From NCBI RefSeq assembly GCF_031458255.1, contig NZ_JAVDYC010000001.1, positions 2,055,001-2,119,000 of the forward strand: 64,000 nt of DNA, written 5' to 3'. The stretch's first letter is position 1, and every line of letters begins with the position of its first letter. This DNA comes from Catenuloplanes niger (GTDB taxonomy: Bacteria > Actinomycetota > Actinomycetes > Mycobacteriales > Micromonosporaceae). The notes beneath the pieces were generated by a model. That model did no database searches and was not told the DNA's origin. It saw nothing but the letters and a program-made list of their open reading frames with translations. Below, piece by piece: positions 19,590 to 27,756 of the stretch. The translations under genes and the position numbers were made by a program.

Positions 19590-20291
19590 GTGGTGACGCG
19601 GTTGCCGGTGTTCCCGTTGGGGACGGTGCTCTTCCCCGGCCTGGTGATGCCGCTGCACATCTTCGAGGAGCGCTATCGCGAGCTGGTCCGTGACCTGGTC
19701 GCCCGCCCCGGGGAGACGCCGCGCGAGTTCGGCGTCGTCGCGATCCGCAGCGGCTGGGAGGTGCTGCCCGCCGGTCCGGGTGGCCCCGACTCCGCCGCCG
19801 CCCGCGTCACGCTGCACGAGATCGGCTGCACCGCCGAGGTGCGCCAGGTCACCGAGCTCCCCGACGGGCAGTACGATCTGCTCACCGTGGGCCGCCGCCG
19901 CTTCCGGATCACCGAGGTCATGCCGGACCCGGCGCCGTACCTGGTCGCCCAGGTCGAGTGGCTGCCCGAGCCGTCCGGCGCGGAGGACGTCGCCGACCTG
20001 CTCGCGCCGCGCGTGCTCGCCACCTTCCGGGAGTACCTGCAGCTGATGCGCCCGGAGTCGCCGGACGTGCCGGAGCAGCTGCCGGACGACCCGACCACGC
20101 TCTCCCACCTGGTCGCCGCCACCGGCGCGTTCACGGTCGAGGACCGCCAGGCGCTGCTCGCCGCGACCGACACCGCGGCCCGCCTCCGCGCCGAGCTCAA
20201 GCTCCTCACCCGCGAGGCCGCGCTGTTCCGCACGGTCCGCGCGGTCCCGGTCCCGCTCTCCGAGTACGCCACCCCGTCCAGCCAGAACTAG
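19590..20291 (+). CDS. LON substrate-binding (Lon-N/PUA-like) domain protein
   Basis: 233 residues from the preferred GTG. The N-terminus has the Lon-N signature LPVFPLGTVLFPGLVMPLHI followed by FEERYRELV, then the beta-rich core with GCTAEVRQV and GRRRFRI, and a helical C-terminal part (LSHLVAATGAFTVEDRQALLA). There is no ATPase or protease domain, so it is a stand-alone Lon-N protein; such proteins are common in actinobacteria and their role is not settled. An ATG at 19524 would add 22 Gly/Arg-rich residues, but a TACGCT box positioned for a leaderless GTG favours the shorter form. It diverges from hisD. Confidence 0.85.
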   Translation: MVTRLPVFPLGTVLFPGLVMPLHIFEERYRELVRDLVARPGETPREFGVVAIRSGWEVLPAGPGGPDSAAARVTLHEIGCTAEVRQVTELPDGQYDLLTVGRRRFRITEVMPDPAPYLVAQVEWLPEPSGAEDVADLLAPRVLATFREYLQLMRPESPDVPEQLPDDPTTLSHLVAATGAFTVEDRQALLAATDTAARLRAELKLLTREAALFRTVRAVPVPLSEYATPSSQN

Positions 20292-20361
20292 GGGGCGCGG
20301 GCGGCGGACACTCGCCGGCGGCCGTGCCACCCCGCGCCGAAGGCGCATTCCGACACCCATG

Positions 20362-20408
20362 TTCCCGCTTCCGGCGTGGGCACGTTCCGAGTGCTCCCGC
20401 GGGCACCG
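20362..20408 (+). repeat. Dispersed intergenic repeat, copy B
   Basis: TTCCCGCTTCCGGCGTGG and, 12 bases on, GTGCTCCCGCGGGCACCG match the copies at 5992-6035 and 13785-13835. It lies between the convergent Lon-N and DUF2567-like genes. Confidence 0.6.
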
Positions 20409-20485
20409 GTCGGCCGCGGGCGGCCTCCCTGCCGGCCGGCGGGTGGTCACGCAGACCGACGGTCCGCCCCCGCCGCCGGACACCG

Positions 20486-21685
20486 CTACCCGCCGGATGC
20501 CGACCGATCGCGGTCCTGGTCATCCCCGCCGTCCCGCGCTCGGCCGGTCCCCGTGGACTCCGGCGGCGTGCCGGTCCCGGCGGGCGGCACGGTGACCTCC
20601 GGACCCACGTGCGGCACGGCGACTTCCGCGCCCGCGTGCGGCACGGTGACCTCCGCGCCCGCGTGCGGCGCCGTGACCTCCGGGCCCGCGTGTGGTGCGG
20701 TGACCTCCGGGCCCGCGGGCGAAGCCATGAACGGCCGGTCGGTGGGCGGCGCTGCAAGATCGCGGGTGGGCGATGCGCTGACGCCCGCGCCGGCGGGCGA
20801 TTCGGTGAACGCCGAGTCGGCCGGCGGTCCCGTGAAGTCCGGCGGTGTGGCGAAGCCGGGGCTGGCCGGCGGTGTGGCGAGACCGGGGCCGGCCGGCGGT
20901 GTGGCGAGACCGGGGCCGGCCGGCGCGTCCGGTGAGTCGGTGGCGAAGGGCTCGGGGCGGAGCGAGGGCCAGGGCGACCAGCCGGCCAGCAGCGTGTAGG
21001 TGGCGGCGGCGGCCAGCGGGCCGGCCAGGAGGTCGCCGCGGATGCCCGGCAGGAAGCCGAGGAACAGGTGCACCTCGCCGGCCCGCAGCTCGGCCGGCTT
21101 GGTGAAGCGCTCGCCGATCGCCGCGGTCGCCTTGAGCCGCTCGTACTCGCTCAGCCCGATCTTGCTGCCGGCCCACGACGCGAGCAGCGCCGCGCCGATC
21201 GTGCCCAGCGTGACCGCGGCCAGCACGATCGCGCCCCGGTAGCGGCGCAGCACGAACCAGGCCGCCACCGTGATCAGGATGCCGAACGCGATGCCGAGGA
21301 ACGTGAACCATCCGTCCGCGGCCACGAACTGCTCCGGCTGCGCGGACGTGAGCAGCGGCCCGTTCTCGCCCTGCACGACCGGCACGTCCGGCGCCAGCAC
21401 GGCCCAGAGCAGCCCGAGCGGGATGCCGAGCGCCGCGACGACCAGTGCCGCGACGACCGACGCGACGATCTCCCGGCCGAGCGGCGGCCCCGGCGGCACC
21501 GGCGCACCCGGCATCTCCGGTCCGCCCGGCATCTCCGGTCCGCCCGGCATCTCCGGTCCGCCCGGCGGGGGCGCGGGCAGCGGGTGCGGTGACGGCGCGG
21601 ACACCGGTGCCGGCTCCGCGCCTCGGTCCTGATCCTCGGACGACGGGACACCGCTGACGCCGGGCTGCCAACTGGACGCGCTCAC
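20486..21685 (-). CDS. DUF2567-like membrane protein with repetitive termini
   Basis: A 399-residue protein. The N-terminal 65 residues are Pro-rich and include three PEMPGG units. Four hydrophobic segments follow (VASVVAALVVAALGIPLGLL, TFLGIAFGILITVAAWFVL, AIVLAAVTLGTIGAALLASW, and a last one near GPLAAAATYTLLAGW), with the loop TSAQPEQFVAADGW between the first two. This core resembles the actinobacterial DUF2567 family. The C-terminal 160 residues are tandem repeats of AGPGLATPP type (three) and AGPEVTAPH type (five, 27 bp each), ending in a charged tail. Only the core is likely to be conserved; the tail looks disordered and length-variable. GTG start; function unknown. Confidence 0.75.
   Translation of the reverse strand: MSASSWQPGVSGVPSSEDQDRGAEPAPVSAPSPHPLPAPPPGGPEMPGGPEMPGGPEMPGAPVPPGPPLGREIVASVVAALVVAALGIPLGLLWAVLAPDVPVVQGENGPLLTSAQPEQFVAADGWFTFLGIAFGILITVAAWFVLRRYRGAIVLAAVTLGTIGAALLASWAGSKIGLSEYERLKATAAIGERFTKPAELRAGEVHLFLGFLPGIRGDLLAGPLAAAATYTLLAGWSPWPSLRPEPFATDSPDAPAGPGLATPPAGPGLATPPASPGFATPPDFTGPPADSAFTESPAGAGVSASPTRDLAAPPTDRPFMASPAGPEVTAPHAGPEVTAPHAGAEVTVPHAGAEVAVPHVGPEVTVPPAGTGTPPESTGTGRARDGGDDQDRDRSASGG
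20582..20716 (-). repeat. Five 27-bp coding repeats (AGPEVTAPH type)
   Basis: Five consecutive nine-residue units of the form xGxEVTxPH in the C-terminal tail of the DUF2567-like protein. Three further related AGPGLATPP units lie at about 20840-20925, and three PEMPGG units at about 21505-21560. Confidence 0.8.
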
Positions 21686-21732
21686 GCCTCGATCCTCTCA
21701 GGCGCGCCACGGGCTCGCCGCCGGGACCCGGA

Positions 21733-23505
21733 TCAGCGGGCGAACGGCTCCAGCATCATCGACGTCGCGCGCAGCCAGGCGTTGCGGGTCTCCGGCTGGA
21801 GCTGGTGGTACTCGATGGACGCACCGGTCTCCAGGGCCGGGTCGTACGGCACGATCGCGACCGCGCGGGTCCGCGTCTTGAAGTGCTTCTCCAGGTCGTC
21901 GAGCAGCGGCGACTTGCCCGGCGTGGGACAGGAGATCAGCGTCACCGCGTTCGACACCAGGTCGCCCATGCCGACGTCGTCGAGCAGGTCGAGCATCCAG
22001 TCCGCGGTGAACGCGGCGTCCTCGCGCGGGACCGTGGTGACCACCAGCTGGTCCGCGGCCTGCAGCACGGTCTGCCAGTTCACGCTCTCCACGTTGTTGC
22101 CGGTGTCCACGCAGATCACGTCGTGCGTGCGGCGCAGCAGCTCCAGCACGCGGCGCACCGTGTGCTGGTCGAGGCGCTGGGCGAAGCGCGGGTTCTCCTC
22201 GCCGGCGAGCACGTCGTACGACCCGTCGGAGGCGTGCCGGAGGAAGTCGTCGAGCCGGTCGAGCAGCTCGGCGCCGTGCGCGATCTCGATCTGGGCCAGC
22301 TCCGCGATCAGGTGCCGGACCGTGCGCGCGTGCCGGGCGCTGCCGGCCCGGAGGCCGAGCGTGCCGCGCAGCTCGTTGTCGTCCCAGGCGAGCACGCCCT
22401 TGCCGCGCACGCTGCCGACCGCGGCCGAGGCGAGCACGGTCGCGGTGGTCTTGTGCACGCCGCCCTTCGGGTTGGCGAACGCCATCACCCGCGGGCCGCC
22501 GAGGTCGCGCTTGAGCACGCTGATCGCGCGCTCGGTCTCCACGTCCGTCGCCGAGCGGGCCGCGGGCTCGGGCGCGGCGCCGCCGAGGAAGCCGACGTTC
22601 TTCTCCTGGAACCGGCCCGCGGTGACCGCCGGAGCGGGTGGGGCCGGCGGCGCGGGTGGCTCGGCCGTGGGCGGCAGCGGCGGCGGCACATACCCGGGCG
22701 GGGACAGGATCGAGTAGCGCGACGGCTGCGGATAGTCGCGCTCGGGTGCGTAGGGCTGCTGCGCGCCACCGTAGCCACCGGCCGAGGGGGCCGGAGCGGA
22801 CGCGGGCGGCATCGGCGGAGCCTGCGGGACCGGTGGCGCCGGCGCGGCGGCCTGCGGCACCGGTGGGGGCACCGGAGCGGCTGCCGGGGGCGTCGGCGGG
22901 CCGGGCGGGTAACGACCGGGCTGGACCGGCGAGTAGCGCGGGTCCAGCGCGGCGTAGCGGGACTCGAACCCGCTCTCGTCCGGCCCGAGCGGCGGCGGCT
23001 GCACGGACGGCGTGCCGTAGGCACCGCCGGACGGCGGGTACGGCTGGCGGCGCGCGACGCCGGGACCGTCCGGTGCGGGCCGCGCCGGTGGCTGCTGCGC
23101 CGGTGGTGGCTGCACCGGCTCCTGCTGGCGCCCGTTCACGGCAGCGCCGTAGGACGGGGACGCGGGGGTGCGCTGCGGGCGGCGCGGGAGCGGGCTGTCC
23201 GGCGGCGGCACCGGAGCGTCGAACGGGTTGCCACCGGGCGCGCCGGGCTCGAAGTAGCCGCGGCGCGGCTCCGCCTCGTACCGGTTTCCGCCCTCGGGGT
23301 AGCCGTTCGCCTCCGGATAGCCGTTCGCACCGGTATGACCGTTATGTCCGTTCGCCGGGTAGCCGGGTTCGCCGCGGCCCGCCCGGTCCGCGTTCACCTG
23401 GGCATGCTCCCCGGTCCGGCCACCGAGCAGGGCACGGTCAAGAAGCGCGCGCCATCGCGGCGGCGGTTCCTGCGCCCGACCCCAGTCGGTCTCGGTGCCC
23501 TCCAC
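21733..23505 (-). CDS. ParA/MinD-like ATPase with long proline-rich N-terminus
   Basis: 590 residues. The first 300 or so are Pro/Gly/Tyr/Ala-rich and probably disordered. The C-terminal domain is a deviant Walker A ATPase: NPKGGVHKTT at about 345-354, a switch region WDDNELRGTLG, and VICVDTGNNVES as the Walker B/switch II equivalent. The ending YDPALETGASIEYHQL is typical of actinobacterial MinD/ParA-like proteins with proline-rich heads, including EspI-type proteins of ESX loci, but no ESX genes are nearby. Likely an ATP-driven positioning or regulatory factor at the membrane or pole; the target is unknown. GTG start with GGAGG about 9 bases upstream. Confidence 0.82.
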   Translation of the reverse strand: MEGTETDWGRAQEPPPRWRALLDRALLGGRTGEHAQVNADRAGRGEPGYPANGHNGHTGANGYPEANGYPEGGNRYEAEPRRGYFEPGAPGGNPFDAPVPPPDSPLPRRPQRTPASPSYGAAVNGRQQEPVQPPPAQQPPARPAPDGPGVARRQPYPPSGGAYGTPSVQPPPLGPDESGFESRYAALDPRYSPVQPGRYPPGPPTPPAAAPVPPPVPQAAAPAPPVPQAPPMPPASAPAPSAGGYGGAQQPYAPERDYPQPSRYSILSPPGYVPPPLPPTAEPPAPPAPPAPAVTAGRFQEKNVGFLGGAAPEPAARSATDVETERAISVLKRDLGGPRVMAFANPKGGVHKTTATVLASAAVGSVRGKGVLAWDDNELRGTLGLRAGSARHARTVRHLIAELAQIEIAHGAELLDRLDDFLRHASDGSYDVLAGEENPRFAQRLDQHTVRRVLELLRRTHDVICVDTGNNVESVNWQTVLQAADQLVVTTVPREDAAFTADWMLDLLDDVGMGDLVSNAVTLISCPTPGKSPLLDDLEKHFKTRTRAVAIVPYDPALETGASIEYHQLQPETRNAWLRATSMMLEPFAR

Positions 23506-23754
23506 GGATGCATCCTCCCAGCGCCAATGGTCTGCCTGACAGGCTACGAAGGAAACCCGCTTCAGGCCACACCCGCATCCTCATCCCAATCGTCCGGCGA
23601 ACTACCCAAAACCGCCGGACTCCGCAGACCCTAACGATGCGTGCCTGATCGTGCGGCCACCGCCCCGATCGCCGAACCTGACCGTCGGTACGGGGCTGCC
23701 GCGCTGCCGGATGGTTCAACGCGTGGGGCCGCGCCGGGATGCTGCCATTCTCCC

Positions 23755-24600
23755 CTATCGGCCGCCCGGCGTCACGGGTGTGCCGACCGGAGCCATGGAT
23801 TCTGTGAGCCCGTCCACAGGCGGTGTGACCACGTCGTCCTGTTCCGGCAGCGGCGGCAGGAGCACGGCCCGGTCGAGGCGGGACAGCTCGGGGGCCGGAT
23901 CGACGACCCGGACCTCGGGCCGTTCCGCGACCGCGGTCAGCTCCGCCGGCGTGGCCCGAATCACGGCCGCGTAGAGACACGAACACGCCTCGCGGTACGC
24001 GGTCGCCTCCGCCGCCGCCACCGTGGCGCCGCTGTCGTACACGGTGCGCAACTCCGTCTCCGGCGCGGAGTCACCGGTCAGCTTCGCGCTCAGCCGGCGA
24101 TAGTCCTCGGCCTCCCGGTCCTTGCGCTCCGCGATCACGCCCATGCCACCGATCAGGTCGGCCGGCAGCCGCTGCACCGCGATCCGGACGATCTCCGTCT
24201 GGGTCCCGGGCAGCGGCACCCGGCCCACCACCACGGCGGTGGCGCGGCCGTCGAGCGCGGCCGCCAGCCGGTCCGGCGCGAGGTATTCGGTGAACGTGAC
24301 CAGCGCGAACGTGCTGGCACCGCCGTCCAGCGCGGCCAGCTCGGCGGCGGACGCGTCCGCGTACCCGGGGATCGAACCGCCCTCGGCCACGCCGACGCGC
24401 ACCACGTCACCCACGGTGTCGTCGCCGGACGGCGGTGGCCGGTCCGCGGCCCAGACCACGGTCAGCAGCACCGCGACGGAGGCGGCCACGGCCGCGGCGG
24501 TCAGGAACCGCAACCGCCCGGGGGTACGGCCGGCCCGCGCGAGGCCCCGGCCGAGCGGCGGGAGGAGCCGCTCGTCGAGCCGCCGCAGCAGTCCGGTCAA
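23755..24600 (-). CDS. Single-pass membrane protein downstream of rluD
   Basis: The start is read as a TTG at 24600 that overlaps the rluD stop (TTGA), giving 281 residues beginning [19 protein letters not shown]. One membrane helix follows ([20 protein letters not shown]), then an external domain with conserved-looking segments [47 protein letters not shown] and LPPLPEQ. Two cysteines two apart (CSC) could form or exchange a disulfide. No known domain was recognised. It is coupled to lspA-rluD, so an envelope role is plausible but unproven. The 249-base gap after it holds nothing identified. Confidence 0.7.
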   Translation of the reverse strand: MTGLLRRLDERLLPPLGRGLARAGRTPGRLRFLTAAAVAASVAVLLTVVWAADRPPPSGDDTVGDVVRVGVAEGGSIPGYADASAAELAALDGGASTFALVTFTEYLAPDRLAAALDGRATAVVVGRVPLPGTQTEIVRIAVQRLPADLIGGMGVIAERKDREAEDYRRLSAKLTGDSAPETELRTVYDSGATVAAAEATAYREACSCLYAAVIRATPAELTAVAERPEVRVVDPAPELSRLDRAVLLPPLPEQDDVVTPPVDGLTESMAPVGTPVTPGGR

Positions 24601-25538
24601 CTCGCCGCGCGCAGCACGTCGAGGGCGTGCTGCAGATCGTCCGGGTAGGGGCTGACGAACCGCACCTCCTCGTACGTGCCCGGGTGCGTGAAGCTCAGCT
24701 CGCGCGCGTGCAGCCACTGCCGGTGCAGGCCGGCCCGCTGCGCGAGCGTCGGGTCGGCGCCGTAGGTGAGGTCGCCCACGCACGGGTGCCGCATCGCGGA
24801 CATGTGCACCCGGATCTGGTGGGTGCGCCCGGTCTCCAGCCGGATGTCGACCAGGCTGGCCGACCGGAACGCCTCGAGCGTGTCGTAGTGCGTGATGCTC
24901 GGCTTGCCGCCGGTCATCACGGCCCACCTCCAGTCCGAGGACGGGTGCCGGTCGATCGGCGCGTCGATCGTGCCGCGCAGCGGGTCGAGGTGTCCCTGCA
25001 CGATCGCGTGGTAGCGCTTCTCCACCTCGCGCTCCTTGAACGCGCGCTTGAGCACCGTGTAGGCGTGCTCGCTCTTCGCCACCACCATCAGCCCGGTGGT
25101 GCCCACGTCGAGCCGGTGCACGACCCCCTGACGCTCGGCGGCGCCGCTGGTCGCGATGGTGTGGCCGAGACCGGCGAGGCCGCCGATCACGGTCGGGCCG
25201 GTCCAGCCCGGGCTCGGGTGGGCCGCGACGCCGACCGGCTTGTCGACCACCACGATGTCGTCGTCGGAGTGCACGACCCGCAGGCCGTCCACGGTCTCCG
25301 CGACCACGGTGGGCGGCGCGGCCGGTGCGGGCAGCGTCACCTCCAGCCAGGAGCCGCCGGAGACCTTGTCTGATTTGCCGCGCCGGGTGCCGTCGACGTA
25401 GGCGTCGCCGGCCTCGACGATCGCGGCCGCCGCGGTGCGGGAGAGCCCGAACAGGCGGGAGACGGCGGCGTCGAGACGCAGGCCGTCGAGGCCGTCGGGT
25501 ACGGGGAGGGATCGGGTGTCACCGGGGGGTTGCGTCAC
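24597..25538 (-). CDS. rluD: RluA-family pseudouridine synthase (RluD type)
   Basis: 313 residues with an N-terminal S4 RNA-binding domain ([21 protein letters not shown]) and the RluA catalytic core. The catalytic aspartate is in [15 protein letters not shown], and the uridine-binding end motifs are [14 protein letters not shown] and [10 protein letters not shown]. It probably modifies 23S rRNA. The GTG overlaps the lspA stop (GTGA), an lspA-rluD pairing widespread in bacteria. Confidence 0.93.
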   Translation of the reverse strand: MTQPPGDTRSLPVPDGLDGLRLDAAVSRLFGLSRTAAAAIVEAGDAYVDGTRRGKSDKVSGGSWLEVTLPAPAAPPTVVAETVDGLRVVHSDDDIVVVDKPVGVAAHPSPGWTGPTVIGGLAGLGHTIATSGAAERQGVVHRLDVGTTGLMVVAKSEHAYTVLKRAFKEREVEKRYHAIVQGHLDPLRGTIDAPIDRHPSSDWRWAVMTGGKPSITHYDTLEAFRSASLVDIRLETGRTHQIRVHMSAMRHPCVGDLTYGADPTLAQRAGLHRQWLHARELSFTHPGTYEEVRFVSPYPDDLQHALDVLRAAS

Positions 25539-26149
25539 GCGCTCGGGTTGTCCTTCTCGTCACTGCTGCCGGGGGCGGGCTTCTTGCCGCCGTCCGAGGA
25601 TATCCGGGAGCCGTCGCGCTGCCGTCCGGTCAGCTCCAGCAGCACCGCCAGCACCACGCCGATGCTGAGCGAGCTGTCCGCCCAGTTGAAGATCGGGAAC
25701 GCGCCGCCACCCGGCTGGAACACGCTGACGAAGTCCACCACGTGGCCCTGGAACGGGGACGGCTCGCGGAAGACGCGGTCGATCAGGTTGCCGACCGCGC
25801 CGCCCAGCACCAGGCCGAGCGAGATCGCCCACGGGATCGACCGCAGCGTGCGGGCCATCCAGCCGATCCAGCCGGCCACCACGATCGCGACGATCGGGAA
25901 GATCCAGGTGTAGTTCTCGCCGAGGCTGAACGCGGCCCCGCTGTTCCGGATCAGGCTCCAGTAGAGCACGCCCGGGATCACCGTCACGTCGTCGCGGTAG
26001 TTCAGCGTCGCGAGCGCGATCTCCTTGGTCGCGAAGTCGGCCGCGACCATCACCGACGCGACCGCACCGAGGACGGTGACCGCCCGCCGGACACTGCGGG
26101 GCCTGCTCGCCCCAGCTTCTGCGGGCGGCTGCTGCGCCTCCACCGTCAC
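25535..26149 (-). CDS. lspA: Lipoprotein signal peptidase II
   Basis: 204 residues with four membrane helices. The catalytic aspartates are in GNLIDRVFR and [11 protein letters not shown], and the conserved [10 protein letters not shown] lies near the first external loop. It cleaves prolipoproteins after lipidation. A charged, Ser/Asp/Lys-rich C-terminal tail follows the last helix. Two GTG codons lie close together at the N-terminus; the upstream one is used here. It is the first gene of the lspA-rluD-membrane protein run. Confidence 0.95.
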   Translation of the reverse strand: MTVEAQQPPAEAGASRPRSVRRAVTVLGAVASVMVAADFATKEIALATLNYRDDVTVIPGVLYWSLIRNSGAAFSLGENYTWIFPIVAIVVAGWIGWMARTLRSIPWAISLGLVLGGAVGNLIDRVFREPSPFQGHVVDFVSVFQPGGGAFPIFNWADSSLSIGVVLAVLLELTGRQRDGSRISSDGGKKPAPGSSDEKDNPSA

Positions 26150-26177
26150 CGGTCCGTCCTCCCCGGCGGCGCGGAAG

Positions 26178-27554
26178 TCAGCGCCGCTCCTCCAGTTGCT
26201 TGCACTTCACACACCGGGTGGCGGACGGGAACGCGGCCAGCCGCTCGACGGGAATCGGGTTCCCGCACCGCTCGCACCACCCGTAGTGTCCTTCGTCCAG
26301 CCGCTCCAGCGCACGCTCGACCTGGTTGATCCGCTCCAGGAGGTTGTTCGCGAGCGTGATCTCCTGCTCGCGTTCGAACGTCTTGGTGCCGGTGTCCGCC
26401 TGGTCGTCGCCCGCCGAGTCCCCCAGCCTCTCGCGCTGCAGGCCGGCGATCTCGATCAGGGTCTGATCGTACTCGTGGCGCAGTTCGTCCCGGCGGCCCG
26501 CGAGGGCGGCCCGGATCTTCTCGGTCTCCGCCGCGCTGCGAGCGCTCTTCGCGGGCGCGGTCTTGCGCGCCGGTGTGCTGGTCTCGGCTGCCTTCGCCAT
26601 GGTCGTCGCTCCCTCGGCCGCGCTCGTCGCGGCGGTCGGCGGTGCTGTGTCTGCCCGCGTCGTGTCGGTCCGTGCCGCCCGGGTGGCGGCCGGCCTGGCC
26701 CGGTTCGTCTCCGTGCTCCCGGTCGGGGCGGCACTCCTCCCCGAGGTGGTCTTCGTGGCTTTCCCGGCGTCCGCCCGTACCGTTTTGGTGGCTTTCGCCG
26801 TTTTTTCACCAGATGCTGTGATCGCGCGCTTCCCGGCCGGCGCGGTCTTCACCGGCGCAACCTCGGCCGCGGCCTTCCCCGGCGCGACCTTCACCGGCAT
26901 GGCCTCGGCCGCCGCGGTCCCGGCCGATGCAACCTTGGCCGCCGCGGTCCCGGCCGGCCCGGCCTTGGCCGGTGCAGCCTTGGCCCGTGCAGCCTTGGCC
27001 GGTGCAGCCTTGGCCGACACGGTCCGGGCCGATGCGGTCTTGACCGGCGCGGTCCCGGCCGGCGTGGCCTTGGCCGATGCGGCCTTGGCCGACACGGTCC
27101 GGGCCGATCCGCCCCCGGTCGACTCGGCCTTGGTCGACTCAACCTTGGCTCGGCCGGCCTTGGCCGGTGCCGCCTTCGCCGCTCCCCTGCCCGTGCCGGT
27201 CGACACCGCGCCGGTGGACCGGGCCGCCTTTCCGGCCCGGGACGTCCCGGTGGCCGCCGTGTCCGCCCCGGGATTCCCGCCGGGTGCGCCGGTCGCCGTC
27301 CTCGCTGTGCTGTTCTTCCGCGCCGCCGGGCTGCCCGGCTTCGCCTCGGTCCGGCCACGTGCCGGCCCGCGGTTCGGCGAGCTGACCGATCCCGTCGTGG
27401 CGGGTCCGGCCGGTTTCGCCGCGACGCCGGCACGTCCACGATTCCCCGGCTTGGCGGCCGTCGCCGTCGTCGCCATGGTCGCGGCCGTGCCGGCCCGTCC
27501 CGACACCTTACGGCCAGTGGCCGCCTGGTCGCCAGTAGTAACTTTCTTAGCCAT
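26178..27554 (-). CDS. TraR/DksA-type zinc finger protein with histone-like Lys/Ala N-terminal domain
   Basis: About 458 residues. The last 110 form a DksA-like unit: a coiled coil (TEKIRAALAGRRDELRHEY, then FEREQEITLANNLLERINQV) and a C4 zinc finger (CERCG, then CVKC 17 residues later). The preceding 330 residues are Lys/Ala/Thr/Pro-rich with many AKAAPAK- and VSAKAASAK-like units, resembling the tails of mycobacterial HupB or histone H1. Fusion of a nucleic-acid-binding tail to a polymerase-channel factor suggests a DNA-bound transcription regulator. The start MAKKV is preferred; an in-frame ATG at 27572 is possible. It has its own promoter at 27634-27662. Confidence 0.82.
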   Translation of the reverse strand: MAKKVTTGDQAATGRKVSGRAGTAATMATTATAAKPGNRGRAGVAAKPAGPATTGSVSSPNRGPARGRTEAKPGSPAARKNSTARTATGAPGGNPGADTAATGTSRAGKAARSTGAVSTGTGRGAAKAAPAKAGRAKVESTKAESTGGGSARTVSAKAASAKATPAGTAPVKTASARTVSAKAAPAKAARAKAAPAKAGPAGTAAAKVASAGTAAAEAMPVKVAPGKAAAEVAPVKTAPAGKRAITASGEKTAKATKTVRADAGKATKTTSGRSAAPTGSTETNRARPAATRAARTDTTRADTAPPTAATSAAEGATTMAKAAETSTPARKTAPAKSARSAAETEKIRAALAGRRDELRHEYDQTLIEIAGLQRERLGDSAGDDQADTGTKTFEREQEITLANNLLERINQVERALERLDEGHYGWCERCGNPIPVERLAAFPSATRCVKCKQLEERR

Positions 27555-27588
27555 GTCCGCCCGCCTGACCATGGCGCCCCCCACGTGC

Positions 27589-27616
27589 AAAAAACGGGCA
27601 CACGGCGGTCGCCGTG
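27589..27616 (-). terminator. Hairpin plus T6 tract in the 5' leader of the DksA-like gene
   Basis: On the minus strand CACGGC-GACC-GCCGTG is followed after 6 bases by six T residues, all between the promoter and the start codon. It could attenuate transcription or may only be a structured leader. Confidence 0.4.
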
Positions 27617-27633
27617 CACTCCGGAGGTTCGCA

Positions 27634-27662
27634 AGAATACGGACCGTAAGCGAATCCGACAA
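27634..27662 (-). promoter_or_regulatory. Promoter of the DksA-like gene
   Basis: TTGTCG (27662-27657) and TATTCT (27639-27634) are separated by exactly 17 bases on the minus strand, a good vegetative sigma match. It leaves a leader of about 55-75 bases. Confidence 0.6.
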
Positions 27663-27673
27663 CAGGGCGCACC

Positions 27674-27694
27674 GTGGTGAACCGTTTTCACCAC
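27674..27694. promoter_or_regulatory. Inverted repeat upstream of the DksA-like gene promoter
   Basis: GTGGTGAA-N5-TTCACCAC is a perfect 8-bp dyad ending 12 bases upstream of the -35 box. It could be an operator or a terminator for the antiporter gene, although no T tract follows. Confidence 0.4.
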
Positions 27695-27756
27695 ATCTGT
27701 CCGGGTAATTTATCGCAATTCCGACAGAGGCCTCGTGAGATCGACTAGCGTCTGCA

